Of a DNA stretch of 64,000 nt, positions 62,820 to 64,000 are shown one piece after another. Position numbers and translations under genes: made by a program. The stretch lies in the NCBI GenBank assembly GCA_021904315.1, contig CM038922.1:16901347-16965346 (forward strand). Reading direction: 5' to 3'. The first letter of the stretch is position 1, and each line of letters starts with the position of its first letter. The DNA comes from Sphagnum magellanicum. Lineage: Eukaryota; Streptophyta; Sphagnopsida; Sphagnales; Sphagnaceae. The notes under the pieces were generated by a model. The model saw only the letters and a list, made by a program, of their open reading frames with translations, did not search any database and had not been told where the DNA came from.

Positions 62820-64000
62820 GTTTGATACCCCGGGCGTGCTCCCGTCGTCATACCCTTCCATACCCGCGCAACCACCGCCATGGGCGAAGAGCTGGAAGAA
62901 GGCTGGGGAGATGGCGTTGTGTGGCGCGACGGCAAAAGCAGAGCCGGAAGACGAGAGAGATTTGCAAGATTTTGCAGCTGCAGGAGGATGACCACGAGGA
63001 GGAGATCCGCCACAAGAAGATGAAGAAACACAAGAAAATCGATTCTGATTCAACCTTGAAATGGTAAGCTTTCTGTGGTTGCTTATTTCATTTTTCTCAG
63101 TTCCTTTTCTCTAATCGTCTCTCGCGTATCGCAGGACATCTCAAGCTTGAGGATCTCTGGCATCTGGAGCTTGAATTCTTTTGCTCTGGAAAAGAATCAA
63201 GTACTCTCTTTTCTCCTCGTCTCGCATGTATGTTGTTCTCTTATTACTGTTGGTTTGTGTTTGTGCCGTAATCTTGTCATTTGAAGAATGTCGTGAAATT
63301 GCAAGAACTTGTGCCTCTCGTCTCCTCTCCATGTCGTGAAATTGCGAATATTTTATGGCTTTATCTTTTTCTTGCAGTTTTCGTGAATGTTTTTCCTTGG
63401 AGGTTTTAAAACTGTTTTGTGTTTGTCCATGTTGACGAAGAACCTAAGATGACGTATACAGCGACCTCAGGACCTCTGGCGCTTCTTCTTGCATCCAGTC
63501 CTCAAAAGCCGCCTCGGATGCACTACTACTGTTTTGCTTCTCTTGCTGCTTCATCTCCAGTTTGGACACTGCAGTGGAGGACGTCGCATTTATCCACGAG
63601 GGAGCTCAGAAGGACGAGAGAAAGCTGCTCTGCTTGTAAGGTCAGTTGTGCATTGATGAATATATTTTATTTATTTATTTTCCCAAGTTTTGTTTGAAGA
63701 AGCAAATGGACATTGTCATATGATGGTATAGAGAGAGAGAGAGAGAGAGCTGTCATATGTGGCAAAAGCAAAGCTATGAGTGTTGTATTTTTTTCCCCCC
63801 CTGGTTTAAGAACAGGACTGGTTTCATGTGGATGGCATACAGTCTGTCCTCTCTTGTCTCCAAGACCTGCAAAGGGAGGGAAGGATATCATGGCATGGGG
63901 GGAGTCCACAGAGCAAGAACATGAAGCAGCAGCTTGGAATTTTGAGAACAAAGGCAGAGAGCAGTGGTGATAGTTCTGTGGCAGAACAATCAGACTGGGA
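62820..64000 (+). CDS. 5' part of an unidentified spliced gene, running off the window
   Basis: Composition becomes CpG- and GC-rich from 62750. An open frame ending KKMKKHKKIDSDSTLKW runs into a clean donor at 63063 (gaaatg|gtaagc). A second exon candidate lies between cgcag (63135) and caa|gtactc (about 63201). A third ends TGTAAG|gtcagt at about 63640. The end of the window (63835-64000) is open in the frame reading LQREGRISWHGGSPQSKN and onward. An alternative first frame starts at 62879 (MGEELEEGWGDGVVWRDG). I could not join the candidate exons into one frame, and the next exon meets a stop in the phase implied by the 63063 donor. Function is unknown; it may be non-coding at its 5' end. 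Confidence 0.3.
63728..63750. repeat. GA microsatellite
   Basis: A run of GA dinucleotides lies within the presumed intron of the last transcription unit. Confidence 0.7.

Noticed and set aside
1-64000. CRISPR arrays, bacterial operons, rRNA genes
   Set aside because: The window is intron-containing plant nuclear DNA. No regularly spaced identical repeats of CRISPR type and no rRNA-like block were seen.

Overview
The window is nuclear DNA of a land plant. It has widely spaced, spliced genes in very AT-rich intergenic DNA, a group-I CONSTANS-like gene, a plant O-acetylserine(thiol)lyase-type family and a patatin-like lipase. The short, simple CONSTANS-like gene beginning MPKPCDAC and the abundance of decayed non-LTR DNA elements suggest a bryophyte, most likely a moss. 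That placement is inference and was not searched.

Layout. Positions 1-3010 (+) hold the last six exons of a patatin-like acyl hydrolase, whose final exon adds an unusual Ala/Pro/Glu-rich and Tyr/Ser-rich tail of about 344 residues. From 3471 to 36750, four minus-strand copies (A-D) of a pyridoxal-phosphate cysteine synthase are scattered among repeats. A (3471-4976) is a 5'-truncated pseudogene with two stops. B (8254-11143), C (16079-18703) and D (33390-36537) can each be assembled in frame from the same six core exons. Each is preceded by a variable number of duplicated 69-84 nt mini-exons encoding a [20 protein letters not shown]-type module. The B and D blocks extend into a shared upstream segment of over 2 kb (about 11.9-14.0 and 37.3-39.9 kb), so the family spread by segmental duplication. 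A small pair of orphan 3' exons lies at 5541-5994.

From 19.9 to 33.3 kb and from 37 to 47 kb no confident gene is seen. These stretches hold diverged tandem repeats, dispersed repeats and a very AT-rich array at 40.8-42.0 kb. From about 47.15 to 52.7 kb on the plus strand lies a heavily mutated Helitron of the Helentron type. Recognisable fragments occur in the expected order: an N-terminal region, the Rep tyrosine region, a PIF1-like helicase, and an apurinic-endonuclease-like DHKP motif. From 53.4 to 56.0 kb is a mosaic of a dispersed repeat carrying a nested terminal-inverted-repeat MITE, a GC-rich island that may be organelle-derived, and a palindromic minisatellite.

From 56851 to 58866 (+) is a complete CONSTANS-like gene of three exons with two B-boxes, a CCT domain and a C-terminal VP motif. 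Its first intron appears to be of the GC-AG class. From 62.4 to 64.0 kb (+) is the beginning of another spliced transcription unit that I cannot identify, preceded by a strong 18-bp-arm hairpin.
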